This document shows, piece after piece, positions 1-7,659 of a stretch of 34,258 nt of DNA. Location of the stretch: positions 1-34,258 of the forward strand of contig JAQTRC010000012.1 in the NCBI GenBank assembly GCA_028712665.1, given 5' to 3'. Origin of the DNA: Desulfuromonadaceae bacterium (GTDB taxonomy: Bacteria; Desulfobacterota; Desulfuromonadia; Geobacterales; Pseudopelobacteraceae). The notes beneath the pieces were generated by a model that saw only the letters and a list, made by a program, of their open reading frames with translations, was not told the origin of the DNA and searched no databases. A program made the translations under genes and the position numbers. Numbering within the stretch: position 1 is the first letter of the stretch; each line of letters opens with the position of its first letter.

Positions 1-26
1 ACAACAAGCGTCCGGAGATAAAAAAG

Positions 27-218
27 ATGCCAAACCCAAGAAAAACTACTGCAATTAGCCTGCTTGCCTGCGCCCTGCTGCTTCTTTCAATCGCGGCATA
101 TGCGGGTCAGGCCGCCACGGTAACGCACCTCTCCGGCCCGCTTGCGGCCAGGAAAGCCGATGGCGCTGTAAATAACAATAAATATTACCAGAAGAAAAAA
201 TCATGCGCCGTATCCTGA
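27..218 (+). pseudogene. truncated FecR-like exported protein (stub)
   Basis: A 63-aa ORF opens with a clear signal peptide: positive start, hydrophobic core at about residues 10-24, cleavage probably after the AYAGQA region. It continues into the opening strand of a FecR-type domain, with the typical wording TVTHLSGPL followed by KADG. Full FecR-domain exported proteins run for a hundred or more residues after this point. Here the frame turns into an unrelated Lys/Asn-rich tail (NNNKYYQKKKSCAVS) and stops, and a terminator follows 7 bases later. A GGAG about 9 bases upstream supports the ATG. I read it as the 5' end of a FecR-domain gene whose body was deleted; a genuine small secreted protein is the alternative. 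The FecR assignment rests on pattern memory only. Confidence 0.45.
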
Positions 219-224
219 ATTAGG

Positions 225-254
225 AAAGCCGCCCCGGATCGGGGCGGCTTTATT
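225..254 (+). terminator. strong intrinsic terminator after the FecR-like stub
   Basis: Positions 225-236 and 240-251 form a perfect 12-bp stem with a 3-base loop (GAT); the stem core is GCCGCCCCG. A short T-rich stretch follows. The left arm starts with AAA, so it could also act on the minus strand. Bases 255-350 contain no gene or other feature that I recognise. Confidence 0.8.
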
Positions 255-352
255 GTCTGCTTGCCGAGTTAGCCTCTCAAAATACGTGCAAACTGAATTA
301 CATCCGATAAATATTTGTGGAGAGAAACAAGGATTTATTTATTCCAACAGCA

Positions 353-383
353 AAGGCCATATGAGATAAACTCATAAGGCCTT
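353..383 (-). terminator. hairpin downstream of tRNA-Leu
   Basis: Arms 353-365 and 371-383 pair over 13 positions with one A-A mismatch and a 5-base loop, just beyond the tRNA 3' end. It is the likely end of the ihfB/tRNA transcript. The uridine run is better on the plus side (five T at 385-389) than on the minus side (TTT only), so it may work in both directions or mainly protect from plus-strand readthrough. Confidence 0.5.
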
Positions 384-391
384 GTTTTTAC

Positions 392-478
392 TGGTGCCCG
401 AAGCCGGAATCGAACCGGCACAGCTTCGCAGCCGAGGGATTTTAAGTCCCTTGTGTCTACCAGTTCCACCATTCGGGC
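392..478 (-). tRNA. tRNA-Leu (anticodon UAA)
   Basis: On the minus strand an 87-nt class II tRNA folds: a 7-bp acceptor stem (GCCCGAA with TTCGGGC), discriminator A and an encoded CCA at the 3' end. The anticodon stem AGGGA/TCCCT encloses the loop CTTAAAA, giving anticodon TAA (reads UUA/UUG). A long variable arm and the T-loop GGTTCGATTCC are present. The gap to the ihfB stop is only 23 bases, so it may be transcribed with the ribosomal/IHF genes. Confidence 0.96.
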
Positions 479-501
479 ATTCGTGCAGGATGATCAAACT
501 A

Positions 502-780
502 TCAGCAGTTGACCCGCTCCTTGAGCTCTTTACCGGTCTTGAAGAAAGGGGCCTTCTTTGAAGGAATACGGACGACCTCGCCACTCTTCGGATTGCGTGC
601 TTCGCGACCGGGGCGTTCCCTTATGGTAAAACTTCCAAATCCGCGGATTTCAACCTTGTCACCGGATTTGAGCGCCTCTTCAATTGAGTCAAATACAGTA
701 TTAACCACGATTTCAGAAACCTTCATGTTCAGCATGCCGTGCGTCTGCACAATTTTTTCAATCAACTCGCTCTTGGTCAT
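502..780 (-). CDS. ihfB: integration host factor beta subunit (HU/IHF family)
   Basis: This is a 92-aa DNA-bending protein of the HU/IHF family. The N-terminal helices (MTKSELIEKI) are followed by the family signature GFGSF at about residues 48-52 and by the arm tip RNPKSGEVV with the intercalating proline. The C-terminus FKTGKELKERV is typical. IHF-beta rather than HU is suggested by the position just downstream of rpsA, a classical rpsA-ihfB arrangement, and by the FTIRERPGREARNP wording. IHF works as a heterodimer, and the alpha partner is not in this window. GGAG lies about 6 bases upstream of the ATG. IHF often assists sigma-54 promoters such as the candidate upstream of the prepilin gene here, but that link is inference. 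Confidence 0.9.
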   Translation of the reverse strand: MTKSELIEKIVQTHGMLNMKVSEIVVNTVFDSIEEALKSGDKVEIRGFGSFTIRERPGREARNPKSGEVVRIPSKKAPFFKTGKELKERVNC

Positions 781-802
781 TACGCTCTCCTGCCCGGTTC
801 AA

Positions 803-2536
803 TTAATTATTGGATCTATTGTTCATTTCCTGTTTTAACAAATCGCCAAAGTTTGAAGTCGCCTCGCCCTGCGAGCCCATGTACTGGGCAAACTCGGCCT
901 TTTCGGCAGCAATGCTCTTTGATTTGATAGAAAGTGAAATCCTGCGCTCTTTTGAATCACAACTTAAGACAGCAGCTTCAAGAAGATCACCAATCGCTGC
1001 AAATTCCTTTGCAGAGGCAACCTTTTCACGGGAAAGCTCTGAAACATGGATCAGCCCTTCAATCCCCTCCTCCAGCTCGACGAATACACCAAAATCCGTC
1101 AGCGATGTAACCTTACCGGTCACAATTGAGCCGGTACGATATTTTTCAGGGGCCAGGCTCCATGGATCCGGCTCAAGTTGCTTGATACCCAAAGAGAGCC
1201 GCTCGTTCTCGATATCAACCTTAAGAACTACCGCATGAACCAGCTGCCCCTTTTCGAAAACATCCCCAGGGTGTTTGATACGCTTGGTCCATGACATGTC
1301 GGAGACATGTACAAGACCATCAATTCCGTCTTCAATCCCGATAAACATACCAAAATCGGTCATATTTTTTATCTGTCCCTCAATCTTGGTGCCGGCCGGA
1401 TATTTTTCCGCGATCGTCGCCCACGGATTTTCAGAGACCTGTTTGAGACCCAGAGATATCTTGCGGTTCCCCATATCTATTCCGAGGACAATAGTCTCAA
1501 CCTGATCGCCGACATTCAGAATATCGGCGGCCCTGCGAACACGTTTAGTCCAGGACATTTCGGAGACATGAATCAAACCTTCCACACCTGCCTCCAGCTC
1601 AACAAAGGCGCCATACTCCATCAGGCTGACAACCCGGCCGCTCACACGATCCCCTATTGGAAATTTGGCGGGCACTTCCAGCCATGGATCCGGCAGAGTT
1701 TGCTTGATCCCGAGCGATATCTTACCCTTGGTGCGATCGAATTTCAGAATTTTGGCTGACACCTGCTGGCCGGGCTTCAGCACATCGGACGGCTTGCCAA
1801 CCCTGCCCCAGGAAAGATCGGAAACATGGAGAAGACCGTCTACACCTCCCAGATCCACAAAAGCGCCATAATCAGTTACGTTTTTTATCGTCCCTTCTAC
1901 AATCTGACCTTCCTCAAGCGTGGAGAGCGTAACATCCCTTACCGATGCCCGCTCGTCTTCAAGTACTGCCCGGCGAGATAACACGATATTGTCTCGACGC
2001 TGGTTGATTTTTATGACTTTGAAACGGCCTTTGAGCCCGATGTAGCTATCCGTGTCGGACGAGGGGCGAATATCAACCTGCGAAGCCGGAAGGAAAGCCT
2101 GAATACCAATATCAACGGTAAACCCGCCGTTAACCTTGGCGGTAATGATCCCTTCTATAATCCCCCCCTCTTGCCCTGCATCACCTATTTTGTCCCAAAC
2201 CGACAGATAATCGGCCTTCTTTTTTGACAGCACGTATCCTTTTTTACCATCTTGCCGGGTCATCAGCACTCTGATCTTGTCACCGATCTGAACAGATATC
2301 TCACCGTTTGCATCACGGAACTCGGAAGCCGGCACATGCCCCTCGGATTTCAGGCCGATGTCTACAAGGACTGTTTCCTGGTCGATACGCACGACAGTTC
2401 CTTCTATAATCTTATCCCGCTCGGGACGATCTTTGAGACTTTCCGTGTAGAGTGCTTCAAATTCACTACACTGCTGATCGCCGTCGAGATCTTCATGTTC
2501 GCTATCGACAGCGTCATGCCTTTTAAAATCAACCAT
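803..2536 (-). CDS. rpsA: 30S ribosomal protein S1
   Basis: This 577-aa protein has six successive S1 (OB-fold) RNA-binding repeats, recognisable by recurring GxFVxLEEGIEGLIHVSE-type blocks and linkers ending KISLGIKQ. The first two repeats, which bind the ribosome, are more divergent; the last four bind mRNA. The length matches six-domain S1 proteins. The reading frame extends 21 codons upstream to 2599, but I chose the ATG at 2536. GGAG lies just before it, conserved S1 N-terminal sequence begins there, and the longer start would fall inside the predicted promoter at 2590-2618. It lies downstream of ispH and upstream of ihfB, in a housekeeping operon order familiar from delta-proteobacteria. 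Confidence 0.95.
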   Translation of the reverse strand: MVDFKRHDAVDSEHEDLDGDQQCSEFEALYTESLKDRPERDKIIEGTVVRIDQETVLVDIGLKSEGHVPASEFRDANGEISVQIGDKIRVLMTRQDGKKGYVLSKKKADYLSVWDKIGDAGQEGGIIEGIITAKVNGGFTVDIGIQAFLPASQVDIRPSSDTDSYIGLKGRFKVIKINQRRDNIVLSRRAVLEDERASVRDVTLSTLEEGQIVEGTIKNVTDYGAFVDLGGVDGLLHVSDLSWGRVGKPSDVLKPGQQVSAKILKFDRTKGKISLGIKQTLPDPWLEVPAKFPIGDRVSGRVVSLMEYGAFVELEAGVEGLIHVSEMSWTKRVRRAADILNVGDQVETIVLGIDMGNRKISLGLKQVSENPWATIAEKYPAGTKIEGQIKNMTDFGMFIGIEDGIDGLVHVSDMSWTKRIKHPGDVFEKGQLVHAVVLKVDIENERLSLGIKQLEPDPWSLAPEKYRTGSIVTGKVTSLTDFGVFVELEEGIEGLIHVSELSREKVASAKEFAAIGDLLEAAVLSCDSKERRISLSIKSKSIAAEKAEFAQYMGSQGEATSNFGDLLKQEMNNRSNN

Positions 2537-2589
2537 TACTCCATACCCCCTGGACGTTATATCGTTCTTCTCTGTTTTTCGAGCTTTGC

Positions 2590-2618
2590 AACATAGCAAT
2601 TTGACCAGAAAATTTCAA
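2590..2618 (-). promoter_or_regulatory. sigma-70 promoter for rpsA
   Basis: On the minus strand, TTGAAA (2618-2613) and TATGTT (2595-2590) are separated by exactly 17 bases. The predicted transcript begins near 2583 and leaves a leader of about 47 bases before the rpsA ATG at 2536. The -35 box overlaps the ispH stop codon, so rpsA-ihfB could be expressed independently of the upstream biosynthetic genes. Confidence 0.55.
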
Positions 2619-3457
2619 TCGCTTTTATTCAATTCCTCAATTTTACTCATAACTTCATCTATTATCCATTTGGGTGTGGAAGCTCCCGCTGTAACTCCTA
2701 CCCTCTCCACCCCCTCAAACCATTTTAAATTAATCTCTGCAGCCGTCTCTATGTGGTGTGTCCGAGGTTGCAGTTCAGCGCAGACTTCTGCAAGCCGCCT
2801 TGTATTTGCGCTGTTGAATCCGCCGATCACCAGCATACAATCTACCTGTCCGGCCAACTCCTTGGCCTCTTCCTGGCGGACGGCGGTTGCATCGCAGATT
2901 GTGTTGAAAACGCGAATTTCCCCACCCCGCTGCAAACACTCGGAAACAACGTTCTTCAGGTTTTCGAACGACTGGGTTGTCTGGGCAACCACCCCGATTT
3001 TGCTCATTTTAGGGAGTTTTTTCACCTCTTCACCCGAACCTACGACGAAAACCTTATCTCCACCATAGGAGACGATTCCCTGTACCTCAGGATGGTCGGC
3101 ATCTCCGACAACTACAACTCCATAACCCGATTCAGAAAGACTTTTAACATGTTCCTGCGCTTTTTTGACAAACGGACAGGTTGCATCGACTATTTCAAGC
3201 TTTTTCTGAACAGCCTCGTCGATCTCGCCGAATGCGACGCCGTGGGATCGTATAATGATAGTGCCGCTATCCATGCTGTCCAGATTATCAATTACCTTGA
3301 CGCCCATCCCCTCCAGTTTGTTGACGACCTGCGGAGAGTGAATGATCGGACCCAGCGTAAAGGTTCTCTTATCCTTGCCGGCCGCCTCAAAAGCCATCTG
3401 CGTGGCCCGCTTCACACCGAAACAGAAACCCGCGCGCTTGGCCAGAATAACTTTCAT
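2615..3457 (-). CDS. ispH: 4-hydroxy-3-methylbut-2-enyl diphosphate reductase
   Basis: This 280-aa [4Fe-4S] enzyme catalyses the last step of the MEP isoprenoid pathway, reducing HMBPP to IPP and DMAPP. The three cluster cysteines are visible: AGFCFGVKRA near residue 12, DATCPFVKKA near 95, and NTICDATAVRQEEA near 190. The catalytic Glu region (TTQSFENL then TICDATAVRQ) and the closing GASTPKWIIDEV are all family-typical, and the length is normal. The start overlaps the cmk stop by 4 bases (ATGA), which implies translational coupling. Confidence 0.95.
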   Translation of the reverse strand: MKVILAKRAGFCFGVKRATQMAFEAAGKDKRTFTLGPIIHSPQVVNKLEGMGVKVIDNLDSMDSGTIIIRSHGVAFGEIDEAVQKKLEIVDATCPFVKKAQEHVKSLSESGYGVVVVGDADHPEVQGIVSYGGDKVFVVGSGEEVKKLPKMSKIGVVAQTTQSFENLKNVVSECLQRGGEIRVFNTICDATAVRQEEAKELAGQVDCMLVIGGFNSANTRRLAEVCAELQPRTHHIETAAEINLKWFEGVERVGVTAGASTPKWIIDEVMSKIEELNKSD

Positions 3458-4155
3458 AAATCAGTCCCTGTCCTGTTGATTTTAGCTCGGAAAATATCTT
3501 CCATCTTATCAAGTACATTTTCAACAGTTATGGATGACGAGTCAACTAAAACGGCATCTGTTGCCTTACATAGCGGCGCAATATCACGCTCTGAATCCTG
3601 AATATCCCTTCTGACAACTTCATCAATGGTTTCCTGAAGGGTTACCTTCTCCCCATTTGCGATCAGTTCCTCGAATCGCCTTCTACCACGCTCTTCAGCG
3701 GAGGCAATCAGGTAAAACTTCAGCTCCGCATCCGGAAACACAACCGTCCCGATATCTCTCCCCTCAAGCACGACGCCACCTTCGCCTCCCATGCGCCGCT
3801 GCGACACGATAAGCGCATCGCGCACCGGCTTAAGAGCCGATATCCGGGAAGTTAACCTGGAAATTTCCGGAGTCCTGATCTGATTGGTAACATCAACTCC
3901 GTTAGCAATAACCGTCTGCCTCCCCTGATTATTTTCAAAACGGATATCAAGACCCTGGCAGAAGTTCTCCAAGGCGCACTGGTCGGCCGGATCAATCCCT
4001 GACTGTTCAATGAGGAGTGCTGCCGCGCGGTACATGGCGCCGGTATCAATCTGAACATAACCGAGACGCTCGGCCAAAAGCCGTGCGACCGTGCTCTTAC
4101 CGGCGCCGGAGGGGCCGTCGATGGCAATGATTATTCCTCTGCCCCTTATACCCAT
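3454..4155 (-). CDS. cmk: cytidylate kinase
   Basis: This 233-aa CMP/dCMP kinase supplies CDP/dCDP from ATP and CMP. The P-loop GPSGAGKST lies near residues 15-23 and is followed by DTGAMYRAAA (nucleotide binding). The LEGRDIGTVVFPDAELKFYL block and the RRDIQDSERDIAPL segment (LID and substrate contacts) are canonical. The length fits the family. It starts 4 bases after the aroA stop and overlaps ispH by 4 bases, so it is an operon member. There is no strong Shine-Dalgarno at this ATG; coupling to aroA translation probably supplies initiation. Confidence 0.94.
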   Translation of the reverse strand: MGIRGRGIIIAIDGPSGAGKSTVARLLAERLGYVQIDTGAMYRAAALLIEQSGIDPADQCALENFCQGLDIRFENNQGRQTVIANGVDVTNQIRTPEISRLTSRISALKPVRDALIVSQRRMGGEGGVVLEGRDIGTVVFPDAELKFYLIASAEERGRRRFEELIANGEKVTLQETIDEVVRRDIQDSERDIAPLCKATDAVLVDSSSITVENVLDKMEDIFRAKINRTGTDL

Positions 4156-4159
4156 ACGG

Positions 4160-5449
4160 CTACTTCACCGAGGCTTTTTCAAGCAGCTGGAAAAAATTGG
4201 GGAACGATGTCGCCACACAGTCAGTATCTTTAACCGTAATTCCGCTGCGCGCAACCAACGCGGCAACAGAGAGTGACATGGCGATGCGATGGTCGCCGAA
4301 ACTGTCGACCTCTCCGCCGGAAAGAGACTCGACGCCTCTGATATCCATGCCATCGTCGCATTCCGTCACTTCAACGCCCAAAGTTCTAAGGTTTCCGGCC
4401 ATGGCAGATATACGGTCAGTCTCCTTGACCCTCAACTCCTTGGCGTTCCTGATAGTCGTTACGCCTTCTGCACAGGCCGCAGCCACGCATATAGCGGGAA
4501 ACTCGTCAATCGCTCTCGGTATCACACTGCCGGAAATAGAGATCCCTTTCAGGCGGGAAGAACGGATCAATATGTCAGCCACCGGCTCGCCAGAAACCTC
4601 ACGCTGTTCCAGCAGTTTGATGTCACCCCCCATTTCTCTCAGAATATCAATGACGCCGGTTCGGGTCGGATTAACGCCAACATTACGGATAATCAGTTCG
4701 GAACCGGGAGAAATCAACGCTGCCACCATGAAGAACGCCGCTGAAGAGATATCTCCCGGCACAATCACTTCCTGCGCATTCAACCGGGCGCCGCCACTCA
4801 CTGTCACACCCCTGTCATAACGGTTTATGGAGGCCCCGAAGAGCTTGAACATCCGTTCGGAATGATCTCGCGACAGAGTTGGTTCCTGTACAGAAGTTTC
4901 GCCATCGGCGTACAATCCGGCCAGCATGATGGACGACTTGATCTGTGCGCTGGAAACCGGCGATTCGTAGTCGATCGGAGTCAGCCGGGCGCCACTTATC
5001 GCCAGAGGCGCCAGACTCCCCTGGTTACGGCCAGAAATTTTTGCTCCCATGCGTGAGAGCGGCTCGACAACCCTCTTCATCGGACGTTTTCTAAGATACT
5101 GGTCTCCGGTTACAACTGAAAAAAACGATTGACCGGAAAGCAACCCGGTAATCAGCCTTATCGTTGTACCGGAATTGCCGCAGTCAAGAACATCAGAAGG
5201 CTCCTTGAGGCCATGCAACCCGCAACCATGTATATGTAACGTTTCACCGTCGTCATCGATCTCGACCCCCATTGCCCTAAAGGCGCTCATGGTTGAGATA
5301 TTGTCTTCACCGCGCAGAAAACCGCGCACCGTGGTGATGCCGTTTGCAATCGCTCCAAGCATGATCGATCGATGGGAGATCGACTTGTCACCGGGAACGG
5401 TTATATCGCCTCTGATAGATGCCGCCGGATTAATGGTAATTGAATTCAC
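4160..5449 (-). CDS. aroA: 3-phosphoshikimate 1-carboxyvinyltransferase (EPSP synthase)
   Basis: This 429-aa enzyme of the shikimate pathway joins PEP and shikimate-3-phosphate. The N-terminal VPGDKSISHR includes the substrate-binding Lys22 and Arg27. Signature 1 appears as DCGNSGTTIRLI, signature 2 as RVKETDRISAMAGNL, and SPVSSAQIKSSIMLAGL lies between them. The GNSGTT wording resembles the Bacillus-type enzymes more than the GNAGTA of the E. coli enzyme; I note this without inferring herbicide response. The next gene, cmk, starts 4 bases downstream. Upstream, a repeat-bearing spacer of 160 bases separates it from tyrA. Confidence 0.95.
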   Translation of the reverse strand: MNSITINPAASIRGDITVPGDKSISHRSIMLGAIANGITTVRGFLRGEDNISTMSAFRAMGVEIDDDGETLHIHGCGLHGLKEPSDVLDCGNSGTTIRLITGLLSGQSFFSVVTGDQYLRKRPMKRVVEPLSRMGAKISGRNQGSLAPLAISGARLTPIDYESPVSSAQIKSSIMLAGLYADGETSVQEPTLSRDHSERMFKLFGASINRYDRGVTVSGGARLNAQEVIVPGDISSAAFFMVAALISPGSELIIRNVGVNPTRTGVIDILREMGGDIKLLEQREVSGEPVADILIRSSRLKGISISGSVIPRAIDEFPAICVAAACAEGVTTIRNAKELRVKETDRISAMAGNLRTLGVEVTECDDGMDIRGVESLSGGEVDSFGDHRIAMSLSVAALVARSGITVKDTDCVATSFPNFFQLLEKASVK

Positions 5450-5490
5450 GGAATCTCCATGTATCTGAAAAACTGGTAACTACTCGGGTG

Positions 5491-5586
5491 TTTAGGCTGA
5501 AGACTGAAGGTTATAAGAAATAAAACTCATAAAAATGATTTACATACATCTTTTCCTTCAACCTTCAGCCTTCAACCTTCAGCCTA
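5491..5586. repeat. GGCTGAAGG-type repeat unit, partly inverted, in the tyrA-aroA spacer
   Basis: The left arm 5491-5502 (TTTAGGCTGAAG) is exactly complementary to the tail of the right arm, CTTCAGCCTAAA. The right half also repeats the ACCTTCA/GCCTTCA unit in tandem (CCTTCA at 5555, 5562, 5569 and 5576). The intervening 40 bases are AT-rich. It looks like a dispersed intergenic minisatellite or a large imperfect stem-loop; no protein is encoded. Confidence 0.6.
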
Positions 5587-5609
5587 AATACCTGTGTAAT
5601 TTCTAAAAA

Positions 5610-6467
5610 TTACACTATCCCATCCCGGAACAGCTTGGCTCTGGTAAAAAACTCCGTCAAGCCGGCTTGGTCGCGGCGGTCGATCCGATTTCTCAACTCG
5701 GCCAGGCTGACAGAAAATCCATCTATACTGGACAACAGGGCATCCCGATTCATCAGAGCTATATCACGCCACATTACCGGATCTGACGATGCGATCCGGG
5801 TAAAGTCTTTGAATCCGCCCGCCGAATAGGAGAGGACGTTCTCACCCTCTACATCCGCCGTCCCGACTGCATGCACCAGCGCATATGCAACCGCGTGGGG
5901 CAGATGGGATATTTCGGCAAAGATCCTGTCATGGTGTTCCGCCTCCATGCAGCAGACCTCCGCACCAGCGGCCCTCCAGAGGGATGAAACCGTCTGAAGG
6001 GCAGCGGCGTTACTCTGAGCATCTGGTGTGAGTACACAGCGGCGCCCCTTGAATAATTCGGCAAATGCGGCTGCGGCGCCGGAATGCTCCGTCCCCGCAA
6101 TAGGGTGGCCGCCAATGAAACTGCATCCGGACGGGATCAGGGCTTCACACTCTCTTACAATCGAGGCCTTGACGCTGCCGGCATCCGTCACAATACAGCC
6201 CGGAGCAAGCGCGGTGGCTATTTCCCGTACAACCGAAGAAATCGAGCAGGCCGGCACCGCAACGAAAACAACATCGGCATCAGATACGGCACTCCTCGAA
6301 TCTGACGCGCTCTGATCGATGATTCCAAGCGAAAGAGCCTGTTCGAGATTGGCCGGATCGGAATCAATGCCGACGACGCTCCCCACTGCAGCGGCCTCGC
6401 GCAATGCCAGCGCAAAAGAGCCGCCTATCAGTCCCACTCCTATAACAACAAGCCGTTTTATGATCAT
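5610..6467 (-). CDS. tyrA: prephenate dehydrogenase
   Basis: This 285-aa NAD(P)-dependent dehydrogenase of tyrosine synthesis converts prephenate to 4-hydroxyphenylpyruvate. The Rossmann loop GVGLIGGSFALAL starts at about residue 8. The conserved block GGHPIAGTEHSGAAAA carries the catalytic His. Mid-protein EISHLPHAVAYAL and SAGGFKDFTRIASSDP are family hallmarks. There is no ACT domain, so it is the short form. I chose the ATG at 6467 because it overlaps the pheA stop (ATGA) and puts the Rossmann fold at the N-terminus. A start at 6515 is open but has no ribosome-binding site. Confidence 0.93.
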   Translation of the reverse strand: MIIKRLVVIGVGLIGGSFALALREAAAVGSVVGIDSDPANLEQALSLGIIDQSASDSRSAVSDADVVFVAVPACSISSVVREIATALAPGCIVTDAGSVKASIVRECEALIPSGCSFIGGHPIAGTEHSGAAAAFAELFKGRRCVLTPDAQSNAAALQTVSSLWRAAGAEVCCMEAEHHDRIFAEISHLPHAVAYALVHAVGTADVEGENVLSYSAGGFKDFTRIASSDPVMWRDIALMNRDALLSSIDGFSVSLAELRNRIDRRDQAGLTEFFTRAKLFRDGIV

Positions 6468-7546
6468 GGAGAGGACCGGGGATATGATCCGAGGATCTTT
6501 AAGAATTGGCAGCAATGACCTAGATCATCCAGAGCCGCAACCACATCCGGGTCTGAAACATGCCCGAAAAAATCGAGAAAGAAGATATATTCCCACGCTT
6601 TTTTCTTGAAAGGGCGCGACTCTATCTTGGAGAGATTTATTCCTCTCTTGGCAAAAGGCTCCAACATCCGGCAGAGAATTCCCGGCTCATCCTTCACAGA
6701 AAAAAGTATCGAAGTTTTGTCATTTCCGGATCTGTCCGACTCCTTGCGGGCAATCACCAGAAAACGGGTAACGTTATTGATTTGATCTTCGATACGGCTC
6801 CGCACGACCTTCAAATCGTAGAGGGAAGCCGCCAATTCGCTGGCGATTGCAGCAGATGAATAGTCGTCGCTTACAATCTGGGCGGCAACAGCCGTTGATG
6901 CCACGTCCACAGTCGGAACAGACGGAAGATTGTCATCCAGCCACTGACGGCACTGGGCAATCGGCTGCGGATGCGAGTAGACTTTTTTAATATCCTCTAT
7001 GCGACCGGTACGGGAGAGCAGATCATGGTGAACTTCAAACATGATCTCTGCGGTAATCTTTAATCCGCTTTCCACAAACATATCCAGCGTATGCGATACC
7101 ACGCCCTCCGTGGAGTTTTCAACCGGCACCACTCCATACAGGGCTTTCCCCTTTTCCACCTCTTCAAAAACAGCCGGGATAGACTTTTGTGGCACCAGTT
7201 CGGCAGAAAGGCCAAACTGATGCATGGTCGCCAGATGGCTGAAAGTCGCCTTCGGACCCAGAAAGGCTACCTTCATCGGAGACTCCAGCGCAAGGCAGGC
7301 AGAGATGATTTCACGATAGATGCTTCTCAAGGCATCGTTAGGGAACGGCCCCTGATTATTATTCAGCAACCGCTCATATATCTGCCGTTCACGGCCGGGA
7401 ACATGAAAATCAAGTTTTTTGCCGGATTTCAGACGTCCCACCTCAAGAACCAGACGCGAACGCTCATTGAGAAGTTCTAGAATATGGTCGTCAATTTTGT
7501 CAATGCTGGAGCGAAGGTCCTGGATTGTCAGTTTTTCATTCTGCAA
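6464..7546 (-). CDS. pheA: bifunctional chorismate mutase / prephenate dehydratase
   Basis: This 360-aa P-protein of phenylalanine synthesis has three parts. Residues 1 to about 90 form an AroQ-type chorismate mutase helix bundle (LRSSIDKIDDHILELLNERSRL opening, written here in fragments: IDKIDDHILELL). Residues from about 92 to 270 form prephenate dehydratase (VAFLGPKATFSHLA; GVVPVENSTEGVV; TRFLVIAR with the conserved Thr-Arg-Phe). From about 280 a C-terminal ACT domain (PGILCRMLEPFAKRGINLSKIESRP) includes the ESRP element used for Phe feedback inhibition. It is coupled by overlap to tyrA. The Shine-Dalgarno is weak. Confidence 0.95.
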   Translation of the reverse strand: MQNEKLTIQDLRSSIDKIDDHILELLNERSRLVLEVGRLKSGKKLDFHVPGRERQIYERLLNNNQGPFPNDALRSIYREIISACLALESPMKVAFLGPKATFSHLATMHQFGLSAELVPQKSIPAVFEEVEKGKALYGVVPVENSTEGVVSHTLDMFVESGLKITAEIMFEVHHDLLSRTGRIEDIKKVYSHPQPIAQCRQWLDDNLPSVPTVDVASTAVAAQIVSDDYSSAAIASELAASLYDLKVVRSRIEDQINNVTRFLVIARKESDRSGNDKTSILFSVKDEPGILCRMLEPFAKRGINLSKIESRPFKKKAWEYIFFLDFFGHVSDPDVVAALDDLGHCCQFLKILGSYPRSSP

Positions 7547-7659
7547 GGAAAACCGCCTGGCGGGGAATGTTAAAAGAAGTTGAAATGGGGTGCTAATCTA
7601 AAGCAAGGCCGCAAAAAATGCAACCTATTTGAGCAGAGGGTAACATCTGTCAATATAAA

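Noticed and set aside
2537-2599. Longer rpsA start at 2599
   Set aside because: It would begin within or upstream of the predicted promoter/TSS, and the added residues do not look like S1; the ATG at 2536 has GGAG.
2753-3601. 282-aa plus-strand ORF
   Set aside because: Antisense to ispH/cmk, low-complexity composition and no motif.
7547-7659. Attenuator or riboswitch before pheA
   Set aside because: Only a 4-bp CCGC/GCGG hairpin is visible and no leader peptide rich in Phe codons was found.
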